Shown: positions 1 to 9,298, numbered from the stretch's first letter. The stretch is DNA of 64,000 nucleotides from Clostridia bacterium (GCA_017532825.1 JAFXIT010000041.1:1-64000); one strand, 5' to 3'. Notes: generated by a model from the sequence alone, not told the origin. Translations and numbers: made by a program.

Positions 1-1323
1 GATGTTATCCGCACCGTGCTCGGCATAGGTCCTCATGTTATCGTTTAGGACCTCGAGATTGGGATGGAACGCACAGTAGTTATCAAAATTGGTTGTGTAC
101 TCCCATATTGCAAGATGCTCACTTACCTCCGACCAGGCCTTAAGGTCCTCCATAAACTTGCGGTTGAGCTTACACCCGGAGTCGTTCATTGTGTGATTAT
201 AGCAACACTCTATTGCGCAAAGGCGTATCTGCACGTTGTCACGGGGTTTGGTTATAGTCGGGCGGGTACGGGTATACTGATATGCAAGGGTATCAACAAG
301 GACATTGGGATAATCTTCCTCTATCGCCTCAGCGATAGCGTTGACGAATCGAAGCAATGTGCCCATATGGCTTCCCTCTTCGGTGTCTATCCTATGGCAA
401 TTCTCGCAGGAACAGTAGTACTGGTTGTCATTTTGAGATACAGAAATTATCCTTGCATCAGGACTTGCTTCCAAAAGCGCCCTGACTTTTGCCAGCACTA
501 CCTCAAATACCTCGGGATTGCTCAAGCAGGGCTGGGTGTGGTCGTATTTTCCCTTATCAAGCTCCATATGAGAGGAAAACCATTCCGGATGCTCGGCGTA
601 ATATTTCTCTGCAGGGATCAGAGTGGTAAAGGTATGCACAAATAATCCCCCTGCATTCACCGAGCCCTGCAGATTCTTCATCTTAGCCTTGTAGTCTAAA
701 TCTCGGTTTATATCGTACCAATAGGCCTGCCTAAGCCACATCTGCGGTACCTGACGGTCGTTGGTGTCAAGGGGGATCTGAATAAAATCATTTACCTTGA
801 CTACCTCATAATCTCCGTCAAGCCATCTCCAACCGACGTACTCCTCAAGGAAGGTGTATACACCGTACAACGTGCCGGTGTCACTGCTTCCCGAGATTAT
901 CAGGTCATCCCCGACCACCTTGATGTCAAAGCCGTCGTTTACAAGAGCCTCGTCGGGATAGCCGCCGACGTATATCGCCTTGTCGGCTGACTCGGCCTTT
1001 TCAAGTGTCTTTCCCGTGGCAAGCTCGATATACTTGATAAGCTCCTCTGCGGCGTACTGCTCCGCCTCGGCGGGATCTTCCGGCAATACTATTTTATACT
1101 CGGTTATACTGACGTCGCCGATGCGTATCTCGCCTACGTTGTAGGCAGGGTCTCTCGGCGGTATGGGGGTCGTTGCCGCAGTAGTATCAGCGGCGGTAGT
1201 AGCCGAAGACGTTGCGGTTGGTGTCGAGGCGGTAGTTTCGGCAGGTGCTTTCTTTCCGCCGCAGCCTGCGAGCATCGAAAGAATCATAACAAAAAGCAAT
1301 ATTGGGGTTACGGTATTTTTCAT
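1..1323 (-). CDS. DUF4838 lipoprotein, 3'-truncated by the window edge
   Basis: The frame is open from ATG at 1323 to the window edge, giving 441 codons without a stop. A lipoprotein signal with lipobox LAGC (Cys about residue 21) is followed by a Thr/Ala-rich linker of about 30 residues. The body then aligns closely with the next gene (motifs GEIRIGDVSITEYKIVLPED, YGVYTFLEEY, ECCYNHTM), which identifies DUF4838, a family of surface proteins associated with polysaccharide use and related to glycosidase folds. GGAGG lies about 10 bases before ATG, and only 41 bp separate it from the upstream paralogue, so the two are probably co-transcribed. The substrate is unknown. Confidence 0.85.
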   Translation of the reverse strand, partial: MKNTVTPILLFVMILSMLAGCGGKKAPAETTASTPTATSSATTAADTTAATTPIPPRDPAYNVGEIRIGDVSITEYKIVLPEDPAEAEQYAAEELIKYIELATGKTLEKAESADKAIYVGGYPDEALVNDGFDIKVVGDDLIISGSSDTGTLYGVYTFLEEYVGWRWLDGDYEVVKVNDFIQIPLDTNDRQVPQMWLRQAYWYDINRDLDYKAKMKNLQGSVNAGGLFVHTFTTLIPAEKYYAEHPEWFSSHMELDKGKYDHTQPCLSNPEVFEVVLAKVRALLEASPDARIISVSQNDNQYYCSCENCHRIDTEEGSHMGTLLRFVNAIAEAIEEDYPNVLVDTLAYQYTRTRPTITKPRDNVQIRLCAIECCYNHTMNDSGCKLNRKFMEDLKAWSEVSEHLAIWEYTTNFDNYCAFHPNLEVLNDNMRTYAEHGADNI

Positions 1324-1364
1324 GCTTATACGCCTCCGCTTTAAGCTTGAGAGTTACAGGTATA

Positions 1365-3203
1365 CTACCAGGCTCGACCCGACTCTGCGTGTACGACGTT
1401 AAGAGCGCGAGCCTTTTCGATTATTCTGTCAAATATCTCCAACGCCTTGTCCTTGTATGTCCTGTCTAACATACCGTTGTACTGATAATAGCCCCATTCG
1501 GCCATCATGACCGCGATCGAAGCCTGTTCGATATGAAGCTTCTGTGTCTCGTCGGCCAACTCGTAGGCCGCGGCGTACCCGGCCTCAATTTCCTTGACGT
1601 CCTCAAGGCTGAGTCCGCCGTAAGCCGTACCGTTGAATATACCCATGTGTGAATCAAACTCGCCATATCTTTGCTGTATCAGATCAATGGTGTAGCGTAT
1701 ATTCTCCCAACCCGGGCCATAGTAACCCTCCAAAAAGTCATTGATGTGGTATTCGTACTCCTCGCGGGTCATATAGGGATCCCAGTTAAGTTTTGCAAGC
1801 AGGTAGGCCTTCAGTGCGCCGAATTCTCCGCTGATCCCCTGATAGTTGCCCTGCTCCATTATGCCCCTTACGTTGTTTTTTGCAAAGGTGGAGGCGTTAT
1901 CGTAGATGGCGTCAAAGTTAGCAAAGAAGGCACAGTAGTTATGGAAGTTTGCAGTATAATCCCACACGGCAATGTTGTCACAGATCTCCGACCAGCCTGC
2001 GAAATCCTTCATAAAGGCGCGATTGTTTCTGCAGGAATCATCGTCCAGCGCATGGTAGAAACAACACTCTAGGGAGCAAATGCGTACCTGTACGTTGTCG
2101 CGTGGTTTGGCGAGCTTCGGAGGCTTACGCGTATACGTATAAGCAAAGGTATCGATCGTAACGTTCGGATAATCCTCTTCGATATCCTCCGCTATAGCGT
2201 TGACGAAGCGGATCATCGCACCTGCGTGGCTTTCTTCTTCGTGATATACCGCCATGCAGTTTTCGCAGGTGCAGACGTTGCCGTTGTCGTTCTGGGTAAC
2301 CGAAACGAGCTTGGCATCAGGATTCTTTTCAAGTATCTCCCTCACCGAGGCAAGGACGACCTCATATACCTCCGGGTTGGTAAGACAGGGCTGGGTCTGG
2401 CCGTAGTTTCCGTTTCTGATGTCATTATGGGCGGTAAACCATTCGGGATGCTCCTCAAAATACTTCTGCGGAGAGACCAGAGTGATAAAGGTATGGCACA
2501 TGCCTCCGGTATATCCCTCCATGTAGCCAAGATAGTCGGGAGAACTAACTGTCATCCTATTGTTCTTCATTTTGGCGGCGTATTCGGGATGGTTGTTTAT
2601 ATTGTACCAATAGCTTGCCCGAATCTGGTATACCGGGTTCTGACGGTCGTTCAGGTCAATGGGTATCTGTATAAAGTCGCTCACCTTGACTACCTCGTAG
2701 TCGTAATCAAACCAACGCCAGCCGATATACTCCTCAAGGAAGGTGTATACGCCATAGAGGGTGCCTCGAGGTATGCTTCCCGAAATTATCAGGTCTCCGT
2801 CTACGACCTTGATGTCAAAGCCGTCGTCGATATGTGCCGCATCGGGATAGCCGCCAATATAAATGGCTTTGTCGGCAGACTCAGCGATCTCAAGGGTCTT
2901 GCCGGTGGCAAGCTTGATATACTTGATAAGCTCCTCTGCGGCGTACTGCTCCGCCTCGGCAGGATCTTCGGGCAATACTATTTTATACTCGGTTATACTG
3001 ACGTCGCCGATGCGTATCTCGCCTACGTTGTAGGCAGGGTCTCTCGGCGGTATGGGGGTCGTTGTTGCCGCAGTAGTATCAGCGGCGGTGGTAGCCGAGG
3101 ATGTTGCGGTTGGTGTCGAGGCGGTAGTTTCGGCAGGTGCTTTCTTTCCGCCGCAGCCTGCGAGCATTGCAAGGCACAGAACCAAACATAGCATTCTTCT
3201 CAT
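1365..3203 (-). CDS. DUF4838 domain lipoprotein (612 aa)
   Basis: Complete paralogue of the preceding partial gene. Residues 1-17 form a lipoprotein signal ending LAGC, residues 18-50 a Thr/Ala/Ser-rich linker, and the rest a DUF4838-type body with an N-terminal carbohydrate-hydrolase-accessory-like domain (YAAEELIKYIKLATGK) and Cys-rich motifs (CTCENC, SLECCFYH). It is expected to be a surface-anchored protein that binds or degrades a polysaccharide; no catalytic residues can be assigned. The first 80 or so codons are nearly identical in DNA to the downstream copy while later parts diverge. It has its own promoter (TTGACA-16-TATAAT) just upstream. Confidence 0.88.
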   Translation of the reverse strand: MRRMLCLVLCLAMLAGCGGKKAPAETTASTPTATSSATTAADTTAATTTPIPPRDPAYNVGEIRIGDVSITEYKIVLPEDPAEAEQYAAEELIKYIKLATGKTLEIAESADKAIYIGGYPDAAHIDDGFDIKVVDGDLIISGSIPRGTLYGVYTFLEEYIGWRWFDYDYEVVKVSDFIQIPIDLNDRQNPVYQIRASYWYNINNHPEYAAKMKNNRMTVSSPDYLGYMEGYTGGMCHTFITLVSPQKYFEEHPEWFTAHNDIRNGNYGQTQPCLTNPEVYEVVLASVREILEKNPDAKLVSVTQNDNGNVCTCENCMAVYHEEESHAGAMIRFVNAIAEDIEEDYPNVTIDTFAYTYTRKPPKLAKPRDNVQVRICSLECCFYHALDDDSCRNNRAFMKDFAGWSEICDNIAVWDYTANFHNYCAFFANFDAIYDNASTFAKNNVRGIMEQGNYQGISGEFGALKAYLLAKLNWDPYMTREEYEYHINDFLEGYYGPGWENIRYTIDLIQQRYGEFDSHMGIFNGTAYGGLSLEDVKEIEAGYAAAYELADETQKLHIEQASIAVMMAEWGYYQYNGMLDRTYKDKALEIFDRIIEKARALNVVHAESGRAW

Positions 3204-3238
3204 AACACCATTCCCTTCCGAAGATGATTATGCTTTTT

Positions 3239-3266
3239 ATTATACTTATACGGTTTCTTTTGTCAA
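3239..3266 (-). promoter_or_regulatory. Promoter of the DUF4838 gene pair
   Basis: On the minus strand, TTGACA (3266-3261) and TATAAT (3244-3239) are separated by 16 bp, about 35 bp before the start of the 612-residue lipoprotein. Confidence 0.75.
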
Positions 3267-3275
3267 CCGTTTTTC

Positions 3276-3310
3276 GCAAAAAACCCCCGTCCAGAATCGG
3301 ACGGGAGCTT
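3276..3310 (-). terminator. Intrinsic terminator after pepF
   Basis: Stem CCCGTCC/GGACGGG (3286-3292 with 3299-3305), followed on the minus strand by a run of six T. It lies just after the pepF stop. Confidence 0.8.
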
Positions 3311-3329
3311 TTTATATACTATCTGTATA

Positions 3330-5129
3330 CTATGCCAAAAGCTGTTCCATTTCGTCAACGAGCTCCTCAAAGAGCTCAAGGGCCTTGTTTACGGGCTCGG
3401 GGGTATTCATATCGACACCTGCGATCTTGAGCAGGCTGATAGGATCTGCGGTGGAGCCGGAGGAAAGGAACTTAAGGTAGTCATCGACGGCAGGCTTGCC
3501 TTCGGCAAGGATGCGGTTTGCGATGGCGACGGCGGCGGAGAAGCCGGTTGCGTACTGGAAAACGTAGAAGTTATAGAAGAAGTGCGGTATTCTTGCCCAC
3601 TCCATCTCGATCTGCTTGTCGACCTCCATGCCCTCTCCGAAGTAACGGCGGTTAAGCTCGTAGTACTCCTTGCACAGAGCGTCGGCGGTAAGGCTCTGAC
3701 CGCTCTCGACCATACGGTTCATGGTCAGCTCAAACTCGGCAAACATAGTCTGGCGGTAGAGGGTGCCTCTGAACTGCTCAAGGAAGTGGTTGAGCAGATA
3801 CGCCTTTTCACGCTTATCGGTGGTCTTTGCAAGCTTATGACGCATAAGCAGGACCTCGTTACAGGTGGAGGCGACCTCGGCGACAAAGATCACGTAGTGG
3901 GAATAGATGTTGGGCTGATTTTTGATGGAATAGTAGGAATGCAGGGCGTGACCCATCTCGTGAGCAAGGGTAAACTCGCTGTCGAGGGTGTCCTTATGGT
4001 TAAGCAGGACGTAGGGATGGGGACGGCCGCCGGAGGAATAGGCGCCGCTGCGCTTGCCTTCGTTCTCATAAACGTCGATCCAACGCTCGGAAAAGCCCTT
4101 CTTGAGCAGTCCGACATATTCCTCACCAAGCACCTCAAGGGCCTCGAGGACGTCGGTCTTTGCCTGCTCATAGGGGATCTCGCTGTCGGCATCGTCCACA
4201 ACGGGTGTATAAACGTCGTACATATGCAGGGTATCAAGCTTCATCAGCTTCTTGCGGAGTTCGACGTAGCGGTGCATCTTGGGGAGGTTTGCGTTGACGG
4301 CCTCGATGAGATTATGGTAGACGTTTTCGGGAACCTCGGTACGGTCGAGGGCAGCCTCAAGGGTATTGGAGTACTTTCTGGCCTTTGCAAAGAAGGAGAG
4401 CTGACGTACCTGAGCGTCAAGCAGTGCCGCGGCTGTGTTGCGGAAGCCGCCGAAGGTAGCATAGAGGGTCTCAAAGGCGTTCTTGCGGAGAACTCTGTCG
4501 GAGCTTTCGAGCATGGGAACGTAGGAGCCCTGGGTCAGACGGTGGCTGTTGCCCTCACCGTCGATAACGTCGGGGAACTTAAGGTCGGCGTTGCGGAAGA
4601 CCGAGCCGATGTGGTCGGGAGCGTTGGACATCTCGCCTGCGCCTGCAAGCAGCTTTTCCTCGGCATCCGAAAGGATGTGCTCCTTGCGGCGGACGAGCTT
4701 GGAGTACCAGCGTCTGTAGAGCTCGAGCTCGGGCTTTTCCTTGCAGAAATCTTCAAATCTGCTCTCGGGCATGGCAAGGATCTCGGGAACGTCAAAGCTG
4801 GAGGCGCTGTCTATCTCAACGTCAAGGCTCATAAGCTTTGCACGCATATCCTGATAGTAGCTGTTGGAGGTATCCTCGTCGCTCTTGCGCATGGCGTAGT
4901 TTGCAAGGAGGCTGATCTCAAGGCCCATCTTATCGACAAGCTGGAGATAGCTCCAGAAGGTATCTGCACTCTCGCAGAGTCTGCCGCGGAAGGATGCGAA
5001 CTCGGCGGGATAGGCTTTTGCCGCTTCAAAAGCGTCAAACCAGGCCTGATCGCTTTCAAACATATCCTCGGTCGCCCAGGTGTACTGCTTTTCGACTTCG
5101 GAACGCTTTTTTATTTCTTTCTGTGCCAT
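3330..5129 (-). CDS. pepF: Oligoendopeptidase F (M3 family)
   Basis: 599 residues, the usual PepF length. The zinc-metallopeptidase motif HEMGHALHSYY lies near residue 390, with the third metal-ligand Glu in the following helix (VAEVASTCNE). The N-terminal alpha-helical region (YTWATEDMFES) and the C-terminal M3 core match the PepF/M3 family. It is a cytoplasmic enzyme that cleaves medium-length oligopeptides, in peptide recycling or nutrition. It appears monocistronic, with its own promoter and terminator. Assignment to the family is firm; peptide specificity is not visible in sequence. Confidence 0.95.
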   Translation of the reverse strand: MAQKEIKKRSEVEKQYTWATEDMFESDQAWFDAFEAAKAYPAEFASFRGRLCESADTFWSYLQLVDKMGLEISLLANYAMRKSDEDTSNSYYQDMRAKLMSLDVEIDSASSFDVPEILAMPESRFEDFCKEKPELELYRRWYSKLVRRKEHILSDAEEKLLAGAGEMSNAPDHIGSVFRNADLKFPDVIDGEGNSHRLTQGSYVPMLESSDRVLRKNAFETLYATFGGFRNTAAALLDAQVRQLSFFAKARKYSNTLEAALDRTEVPENVYHNLIEAVNANLPKMHRYVELRKKLMKLDTLHMYDVYTPVVDDADSEIPYEQAKTDVLEALEVLGEEYVGLLKKGFSERWIDVYENEGKRSGAYSSGGRPHPYVLLNHKDTLDSEFTLAHEMGHALHSYYSIKNQPNIYSHYVIFVAEVASTCNEVLLMRHKLAKTTDKREKAYLLNHFLEQFRGTLYRQTMFAEFELTMNRMVESGQSLTADALCKEYYELNRRYFGEGMEVDKQIEMEWARIPHFFYNFYVFQYATGFSAAVAIANRILAEGKPAVDDYLKFLSSGSTADPISLLKIAGVDMNTPEPVNKALELFEELVDEMEQLLA

Positions 5130-5170
5130 ATTTCAAAACAGCCCTTTCTTTAAACCGTTACGTTTTCTAA

Positions 5171-5199
5171 ATTGTACCATATTCCGCAAAAAATTACAA
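5171..5199 (-). promoter_or_regulatory. pepF promoter
   Basis: On the minus strand TTGTAA (5199-5194) is 17 bp from TACAAT (5176-5171). The spacer contains TGCGGAATA, a motif that recurs near other promoters here. Confidence 0.6.
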
Positions 5200-5208
5200 G
5201 GTGCAGAC

Positions 5209-5237
5209 TTGACAAGAGTAAAAATATATTATATAAA
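5209..5237 (+). promoter_or_regulatory. GH92 gene promoter
   Basis: TTGACA (5209-5214), 17-bp spacer, TATAAA (5232-5237), divergent from the pepF promoter. Confidence 0.7.
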
Positions 5238-5270
5238 TATGTACGAATACAAAATGAAAGGATATCCGTT

Positions 5271-7376
5271 ATGACAGATCTCGTTAAATACGTTGACACA
5301 AATATCGGCACCATCGGACACCTGCTCACCTCCACCGCCCCTACCGTGCTCATGCCTCACGGTATGATGAAGGCAGAGGCACAGTTCAATCCCGAAAGCA
5401 AGGATCGCTATCTTTCCGACAAGATATACTCCTTCTCCGCCGGATTTTGCTACATAATGCCCACCTACGCCTGCGGCAGTTACCGTGAGAATGCTTCCGC
5501 ATTCGACCACGATTTTGAGACCGCCTCTCCCTGCGAGTACTCCGTGCTTCTTGAGGACAGCGGCATCAACGCCTCCTTCACCGCCGACCGTCACAGTGCG
5601 ATATTCCGTTTTGACCTGCCCAAGGCAGTAAATCTTATGCTCTACGTCCAGGAGGAGGTCCGCTTTGACGGACGCCGTATCACCGTCGGACACGAGGCGC
5701 CCAGAGACGGCCGTGTAGGCGTTGATATCTGGGGCGATAAAAACATGGCCATCGGCGTGATCGAGCTTTCCGAGGACTTTAAGGCACAGAAGGTCGCAAC
5801 CGATCTTCCCCGTCACGACTGCTGGATGCTCCGCATAGACAAGCCCGGCACACTTTACGTAAAGTGTGCAAGGTCGTATATCGACCTCGAGCAGGCAATA
5901 GACAACCTTGAGCGTGAGATCCCCGACTTTGACTACGATGCAGTCCTCAACCGCTGCCGTGCAGCATGGAACGAAAAGCTCGGACGTATCAAGGTCGAGG
6001 GCGGTTCCGAGGACGACAAGAAGTGCTTCTACACCGCCATCTACCGTGCCCTTTCCCGTATGGAGTGCATCTCGGAGTACGGCCGTTACTGGTCGGGCTA
6101 TGACAACTCCGTTCACGACGACGAGGGACACGAGTTCTACACAAACGACGGACTTTGGGACACCTTCCGCTGTGCCCATCCCCTGCAGCAGATGATAGAG
6201 CCCGAGGTACACCGTGACATAATCGAGAGCTACATAAGAATGTACAAGCAGAGCGGCTGGATGCCTCTGTTCCCCCGTGTTACCGGTGAGCTGCCGATAA
6301 TGCTCGGAAACCACACCGCGCCGCTGTTCCTTGACTCTGCGGTACGTGGCATGGATTTCGACCTCAAGACCGCATACGAGGGTGTCAAGCACAACGCTAT
6401 GTGCCGCACCATGCTCCCCTGGTCCAACGCCGAGATAACCGAGCTTGACCGTTGCTATTTTGAAAAGGGCTTCTTCCCTGCCCTCGAAAGAGATCGCAAG
6501 GAGTACGTCCCCGAGGTACACCATTTTGAAAACCGTCAGTGTGTTGCCGTTACATTGGAGAACGCCTTTGACGATTGGTGCATTTCAAAGATGGCCGAAA
6601 TGCTCGGATATACCGAAGATGCCGAGTATTTTGCCAAGCGTGCACAGAACTACCGCAACCTCTTTAACCCCGAGACCAAGTTTATGTCTCCCAAGACCAT
6701 CGACGGCAACTGGCTGCCCGACTTTGATCCCTACTGCGACGGCGGTCAGGGCGGCAGAGCATTCTTTGCCGAAAACAACGCCTGGATATACACCCTCAAC
6801 GTCATGCACGACAACGAGGGGCTTATCGAGCTTTTCGGCGGAGAGGACGAGTTCAACGCAAGACTTGATCAGCTCTACATCGAACAGCCCCGCCCCAGCA
6901 AGTTTACCTACCTCGGTCAGTTCCCCGACTCCACCGGTCTTGTCGGTCAGTTCCCCATGGGCAACGAGCCGAGCTTCCATATCCCCTATCTTTACAACTA
7001 CTCCGGCCAGCCCCACAAGACCCAGCGCAGGGTCAGAGAGCTGATGAAGCTGTGGTTTACCGCAACTCCTCTGGGCATCTGCGGCGACGAGGACGGCGGC
7101 GCGATGAGCGCATGGTTCGTCTACTCGGCAATGGGCTTCTACCCCGTCTGCCCCGGCAGCGGAGTATACGACCTCGGCAGCCCGATATTTGACCGTATCG
7201 TCATCTCCGACGGTAAGACCGAGTTTGAGATCGTCGCCGAGGGCGCATCCGACAGGAGCAAGTACATTGTCTCTGCCGAGCTCAACGGCGAAAAGCTCGA
7301 TGGAGTGCAGTTTGACGTCAACGCCGTTTCCAAGGGCGGCAAGCTACTGCTTAAGATGTCCGAGCGTCCCATGTAA
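5271..7376 (+). CDS. GH92 alpha-mannosidase, cytoplasmic-looking
   Basis: 701 residues from ATG 5271, chosen because GAAAGGA sits at proper spacing. Longer upstream in-frame starts would overlap the promoter. The protein begins with the GH92 hallmark (VKYVDTNIGTIGH) and carries GLWDTFR around residue 280, SGWMPLFPR and the late GH92 block CGDEDGGAMSAWFVYSAMGF with its acidic pair. Family 92 enzymes are Ca2+-dependent exo-acting alpha-mannosidases, mainly 1,2-, 1,3- or 1,4-, that trim N-glycans. There is no signal peptide, so it probably acts on imported mannosides. Linkage specificity cannot be read from the sequence. Confidence 0.93.
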   Translation: MTDLVKYVDTNIGTIGHLLTSTAPTVLMPHGMMKAEAQFNPESKDRYLSDKIYSFSAGFCYIMPTYACGSYRENASAFDHDFETASPCEYSVLLEDSGINASFTADRHSAIFRFDLPKAVNLMLYVQEEVRFDGRRITVGHEAPRDGRVGVDIWGDKNMAIGVIELSEDFKAQKVATDLPRHDCWMLRIDKPGTLYVKCARSYIDLEQAIDNLEREIPDFDYDAVLNRCRAAWNEKLGRIKVEGGSEDDKKCFYTAIYRALSRMECISEYGRYWSGYDNSVHDDEGHEFYTNDGLWDTFRCAHPLQQMIEPEVHRDIIESYIRMYKQSGWMPLFPRVTGELPIMLGNHTAPLFLDSAVRGMDFDLKTAYEGVKHNAMCRTMLPWSNAEITELDRCYFEKGFFPALERDRKEYVPEVHHFENRQCVAVTLENAFDDWCISKMAEMLGYTEDAEYFAKRAQNYRNLFNPETKFMSPKTIDGNWLPDFDPYCDGGQGGRAFFAENNAWIYTLNVMHDNEGLIELFGGEDEFNARLDQLYIEQPRPSKFTYLGQFPDSTGLVGQFPMGNEPSFHIPYLYNYSGQPHKTQRRVRELMKLWFTATPLGICGDEDGGAMSAWFVYSAMGFYPVCPGSGVYDLGSPIFDRIVISDGKTEFEIVAEGASDRSKYIVSAELNGEKLDGVQFDVNAVSKGGKLLLKMSERPM

Positions 7377-7383
7377 GGCTATA

Positions 7384-7422
7384 AAGGGAGTCCCTGTTAT
7401 TGCAGGGGCTCCCTTCGTTTTA
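7384..7422 (+). terminator. Terminator of the GH92 gene
   Basis: Inverted repeat AAGGGAGTCCCTG (7384-7396) with CAGGGGCTCCCTT (7403-7415), then CGTTTT, directly after the stop codon. Confidence 0.75.
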
Positions 7423-7441
7423 AAATTTACCCTCCGAGGTG

Positions 7442-7469
7442 TTGACAAACCCGTAAAATATGTTATAAT
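7442..7469 (+). promoter_or_regulatory. tRNA-Ala promoter
   Basis: Perfect consensus hexamers TTGACA (7442-7447) and TATAAT (7464-7469) with a 16-bp spacer, 18 bp before the tRNA. Confidence 0.85.
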
Positions 7470-7487
7470 ATTTTGGTAGATTCGCAC

Positions 7488-7563
7488 GGGGGTGTAGCTC
7501 AGCTGGGAGAGCGTACGGTTCGCATCCGTAAGGTCGAGAGTTCGATCCTCTTCATCTCCACCA
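7488..7563 (+). tRNA. tRNA-Ala (anticodon CGC)
   Basis: A 76-base cloverleaf: acceptor GGGGGTG/CATCTCC, D arm GCTC...GAGC, anticodon stem TACGG/CCGTA around loop TTCGCAT (anticodon CGC, codon GCG), T arm GAGAG-TTCGATC-CTCTT, and encoded CCA. The third acceptor pair is G3-U70, the established alanine identity element, which agrees with the anticodon. It has its own promoter and terminator. Confidence 0.95.
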
Positions 7564-7565
7564 AT

Positions 7566-7595
7566 AAACGGCAGGTCTGTACCTGCCGTTTTTGC
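7566..7595 (+). terminator. Terminator after tRNA-Ala
   Basis: AAACGGCAGGT (7566-7576), loop CTGT, ACCTGCCGTTT (7581-7591) and a T run. Confidence 0.85.
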
Positions 7596-7620
7596 TTATC
7601 GTGTTTTTGGAGGTGAGACG

Positions 7621-8514
7621 GTGGAAGGTACACTCAGTCAATGCAGGCTTTGTCCACGCAGGTGCGGAGTTGACAGACTGCAGGGCGGTATCGGGCGGTG
7701 CGGTGAGGACAGCCGCATACGCATAGGAAGAGCCTCTCTCCACCGTTGGGAGGAGCCCTGCATTTCGGGTGTTAACGGCTCGGGCACGGTGTTCTTCTCA
7801 GGTTGTGCGCTCGGATGCGTATTCTGCCAGAACTCTGTACTCAGCCGCCCTAAAGGGGCGGGCCGATACGTCGATATCGACGGACTGCAAAGGATATATG
7901 CATCCCTCAAGGACCAAGGGGCGCACAATATTAATCTCGTCACCCCAAGCCACTACACCCCACAGATTGCTCTTTCGCTTGATAAAGACCCCGGGCTTCC
8001 CGTGGTATGGAACAGTTCGGCCTACGAGCTTCCTTCAACCCTTGATATGCTCAAGGGTAAGGTCAGGATATTCCTGCCCGATCTTAAATATTTCGACCCC
8101 GACATTGCCGAAAAATACTCCTCGGCGGGCGACTATCCCGAAATAGCAAAGCGGGCAATAGAAAAGATGGTCGAGCTTGCGGGACCTCCGAGGTTTGACT
8201 GTGACGGAATGATGGTATCGGGAGTGATCGTACGTTACCTTGTCCTCCCCTCCCACTCTTCCGACTCAAAGCGCATCGTTGAATATCTCTATAAGACCTA
8301 CGGCGATAGCATCTACATCAGCATTATGAGCCAGTACACACCCATGCCTTCGGTGAAATACCCGGAGCTTAAGCGCAAGCTTCGTCAGAGGGAGTACGAA
8401 GCGGTTACCGACTACGCCCTTGCGCTCGGACTCACAAACGGATTTTTCCAAGAGGGCGAGGCGGCAAGCGAAAGCTTTATACCCGAATTCAATGGCGAAG
8501 GGGTGGATATATGA
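7621..8514 (+). CDS. PflX-like radical SAM protein
   Basis: 297 residues from GTG, preceded by GGAGGTGA. The N-terminus has a Cys cluster (CRLCPRRCG at residues 8-16, plus GRCG), and the radical SAM motif CALGCVFCQ (CxxxCxxC) lies near residue 60. This architecture matches the PflX/COG1313 group of putative pyruvate-formate-lyase activase homologues. These are 4Fe-4S radical SAM proteins that reductively cleave S-adenosylmethionine; their physiological target is not established. No glycyl-radical enzyme is adjacent. The last four bases overlap the next methyltransferase (ATGA), so the two are translationally coupled. Confidence 0.85.
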   Translation: MEGTLSQCRLCPRRCGVDRLQGGIGRCGEDSRIRIGRASLHRWEEPCISGVNGSGTVFFSGCALGCVFCQNSVLSRPKGAGRYVDIDGLQRIYASLKDQGAHNINLVTPSHYTPQIALSLDKDPGLPVVWNSSAYELPSTLDMLKGKVRIFLPDLKYFDPDIAEKYSSAGDYPEIAKRAIEKMVELAGPPRFDCDGMMVSGVIVRYLVLPSHSSDSKRIVEYLYKTYGDSIYISIMSQYTPMPSVKYPELKRKLRQREYEAVTDYALALGLTNGFFQEGEAASESFIPEFNGEGVDI

Positions 8515-9296
8515 GCGGACTTGAGTGGACGTTTGACACTGTAGCCCCAATCTATGAAAAGATGCGTCCGGGCTATCCCGATGAATTATACAGGACGTTG
8601 TTCGAATATGCCCCCATCAATGCAGACAGCAACGTTGCCGAGATAGGCATCGGCGGCGGTCAGGCTACCCTTCCCCTTCTCGAAACGGGCTGCAGGCTTA
8701 CTGCAATTGAATACGGAGAGCAGTTTTCGAGGCTGGTTCGGGACAAATTCAGTTCATACGTCAATTTTTCGGTCATCACGGGACGTTTTGAGGAGACCGA
8801 GCTTGAGGAAAACTCATTTGACCTTGTCTTTTCGGCTTCGGCCTTTCACTGGATACCCGAAAAGGAAGGGTACGAAAGGGTGTATTCTATGCTCAAAAAC
8901 GGCGGTGTCTTCGCGCGCTTTGCAAACCACCCCTACCGAGACAAGGGTAATCCCGAGCTGTCCCGTGAGATAGATAAGGCGTACAGAGACTTTTACAATA
9001 GGTTTTACAACAAGGAAAGTAAGGCTCCCTCGGAGTACACAGAGGCGCAAGCCCGTGAACGGGCGGAGATTGCGGAAAAGTACGGATTTCGTGAGGTAAA
9101 ATACGCTTTGTTTTACCGTAAACGCACCTTTTCTGCCACCGAATATACCGCTTTGCTTGGCACCTACTCCGACCATATTGCCATAGAAGAGCCGATCAGA
9201 GCGGCGTTTTTTGCCCGTATCGAGGAGGCCATCGACCGTCACGGCGGCTTTATCACCCTCTACGACACGATCGATCTTGAGCTTGCCAGAAAGTAA
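8511..9296 (+). CDS. Class I SAM-dependent methyltransferase
   Basis: 261 residues. Motif I is VAEIGIGGGQATLPLL near residues 43-58, an acidic residue ending beta-2 follows (TAIEYGEQFS), and motif IV-like FDLVFSASAFHWIPE lies near residue 105. This is the Methyltransf_11 type commonly found on small-molecule methyltransferases. Start ATG overlaps the stop of the radical SAM gene, indicating an operon and possibly a shared pathway. The methyl acceptor cannot be inferred. Confidence 0.85.
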   Translation: MSGLEWTFDTVAPIYEKMRPGYPDELYRTLFEYAPINADSNVAEIGIGGGQATLPLLETGCRLTAIEYGEQFSRLVRDKFSSYVNFSVITGRFEETELEENSFDLVFSASAFHWIPEKEGYERVYSMLKNGGVFARFANHPYRDKGNPELSREIDKAYRDFYNRFYNKESKAPSEYTEAQARERAEIAEKYGFREVKYALFYRKRTFSATEYTALLGTYSDHIAIEEPIRAAFFARIEEAIDRHGGFITLYDTIDLELARK

Positions 9297-9298
9297 TA

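Noticed and set aside
3582-5153. Long open frame antisense to pepF (over 500 codons)
   Set aside because: Its translation is a low-complexity Val/Gly/Leu-rich string with no recognisable domain and it lies wholly opposite a well-supported enzyme. Strong C/G third-position bias makes such antisense frames frequent here.
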